From contig DCQQ01000025.1 of assembly GCA_002323515.1 (NCBI GenBank), positions 1,126 to 18,361 of the forward strand: a DNA stretch of 17,236 bases. The letters run 5' to 3'. This document shows positions 17,194 through 17,236 of this stretch, one piece after another; position 1 is the stretch's first letter, and each line of letters opens with the position of its first letter. Position numbers and translations under genes: made by a program. Under the pieces are notes generated by a model, which did not search any database, had not been told where the DNA came from, and worked only from the letters and a program-made list of their open reading frames with translations. The DNA comes from Balneolaceae bacterium UBA1514. Its GTDB lineage: Bacteria > Bacteroidota > Rhodothermia > Balneolales > Balneolaceae.

Positions 17194-17236
17194 TTAATCA
17201 CGCTCAAAAATAAACGGGATAATTCCCTGGTCTTTT
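17194..17236 (-). CDS. Possible C-terminal end of an upstream minus-strand gene (partial)
   Basis: The minus-strand frame entering from the right edge reads KDQGIIPFIFERD and stops at a TAA (17194-17196), 45 bases before the flippase GTG. The residue mix looks protein-like, and the spacing suits an operon with the flippase. Only 13 codons are visible, so this may be chance. A T-run (plus strand, about 17186-17195) sits just beyond the stop, and the dyad GGGATAATTCCC falls inside the putative coding end. Confidence 0.3.
   Translation of the reverse strand, partial: KDQGIIPFIFERD

Noticed and set aside
1..17236. CRISPR array, transposase, integrase, toxin-antitoxin pair, tRNA or rRNA gene
   Set aside because: No regularly spaced repeats, terminal inverted repeats with transposase motifs, or RNA gene signatures were seen in reading both strands.

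Overview
This window looks like ordinary chromosome from an AT-rich bacterium of the FCB group (Bacteroidota and relatives). The best guess is a marine Balneolota/Rhodothermota-type lineage. The evidence is a type IX secretion (T9SS) C-terminal sorting domain with the FPNPFNP signature, a DUF5117/DUF5118-type zinc metalloprotease lipoprotein, dockerin/cohesin-like extracellular modules, and mostly absent Shine-Dalgarno sequences. The taxon is inferred from family composition, not from a marker gene.

Layout. Positions 1-2009 (+) carry the 3' half of lysS, followed 2 bp later by a LolC/LolE-type lipoprotein-release permease. A convergent, terminator-like hairpin separates these from a minus-strand block at 2042-5066. 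That block holds a secreted cohesin-like protein with a T9SS tail, a decayed relative of it (3192-3933), and ald (alanine dehydrogenase). Divergent from ald is a large lipoprotein metzincin-type protease (5325-7814). The 440 bp after it hold no intact gene but contain a small winged-helix-like gene on the minus strand, broken by one amber codon (7821-8084). Next come trkA (TTG start) and trkH (+), a complete Trk potassium uptake pair. A minus-strand pair follows: an MMPL/RND-type exporter and a DUF3047 secreted protein. The window ends with a membrane-anchored SAM-methyltransferase-like protein (+) convergent with a Wzx-type polysaccharide flippase (-, GTG start), and possibly the last codons of another minus-strand gene at the right edge.

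How the genes fit together. TrkA and TrkH form one potassium importer: gating subunit and channel-like subunit. LysS and the Lol-type permease are probably transcribed together and may be translationally coupled; no LolD ATPase gene is next to them. The flippase and methyltransferase suggest the edge of a surface-glycan region. The remaining genes concern the envelope or secretion (T9SS cargo, lipoprotein protease, MMPL exporter, DUF3047 protein).

I see no defence system, CRISPR array, insertion sequence, prophage, tRNA or rRNA. The most interesting content is hidden in apparently empty minus-strand DNA. One is a reconstructable cohesin - double dockerin - cohesin - T9SS-tail pseudogene next to an intact cohesin-like/T9SS gene. 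The other is the winged-helix-like gene broken by a single stop codon.
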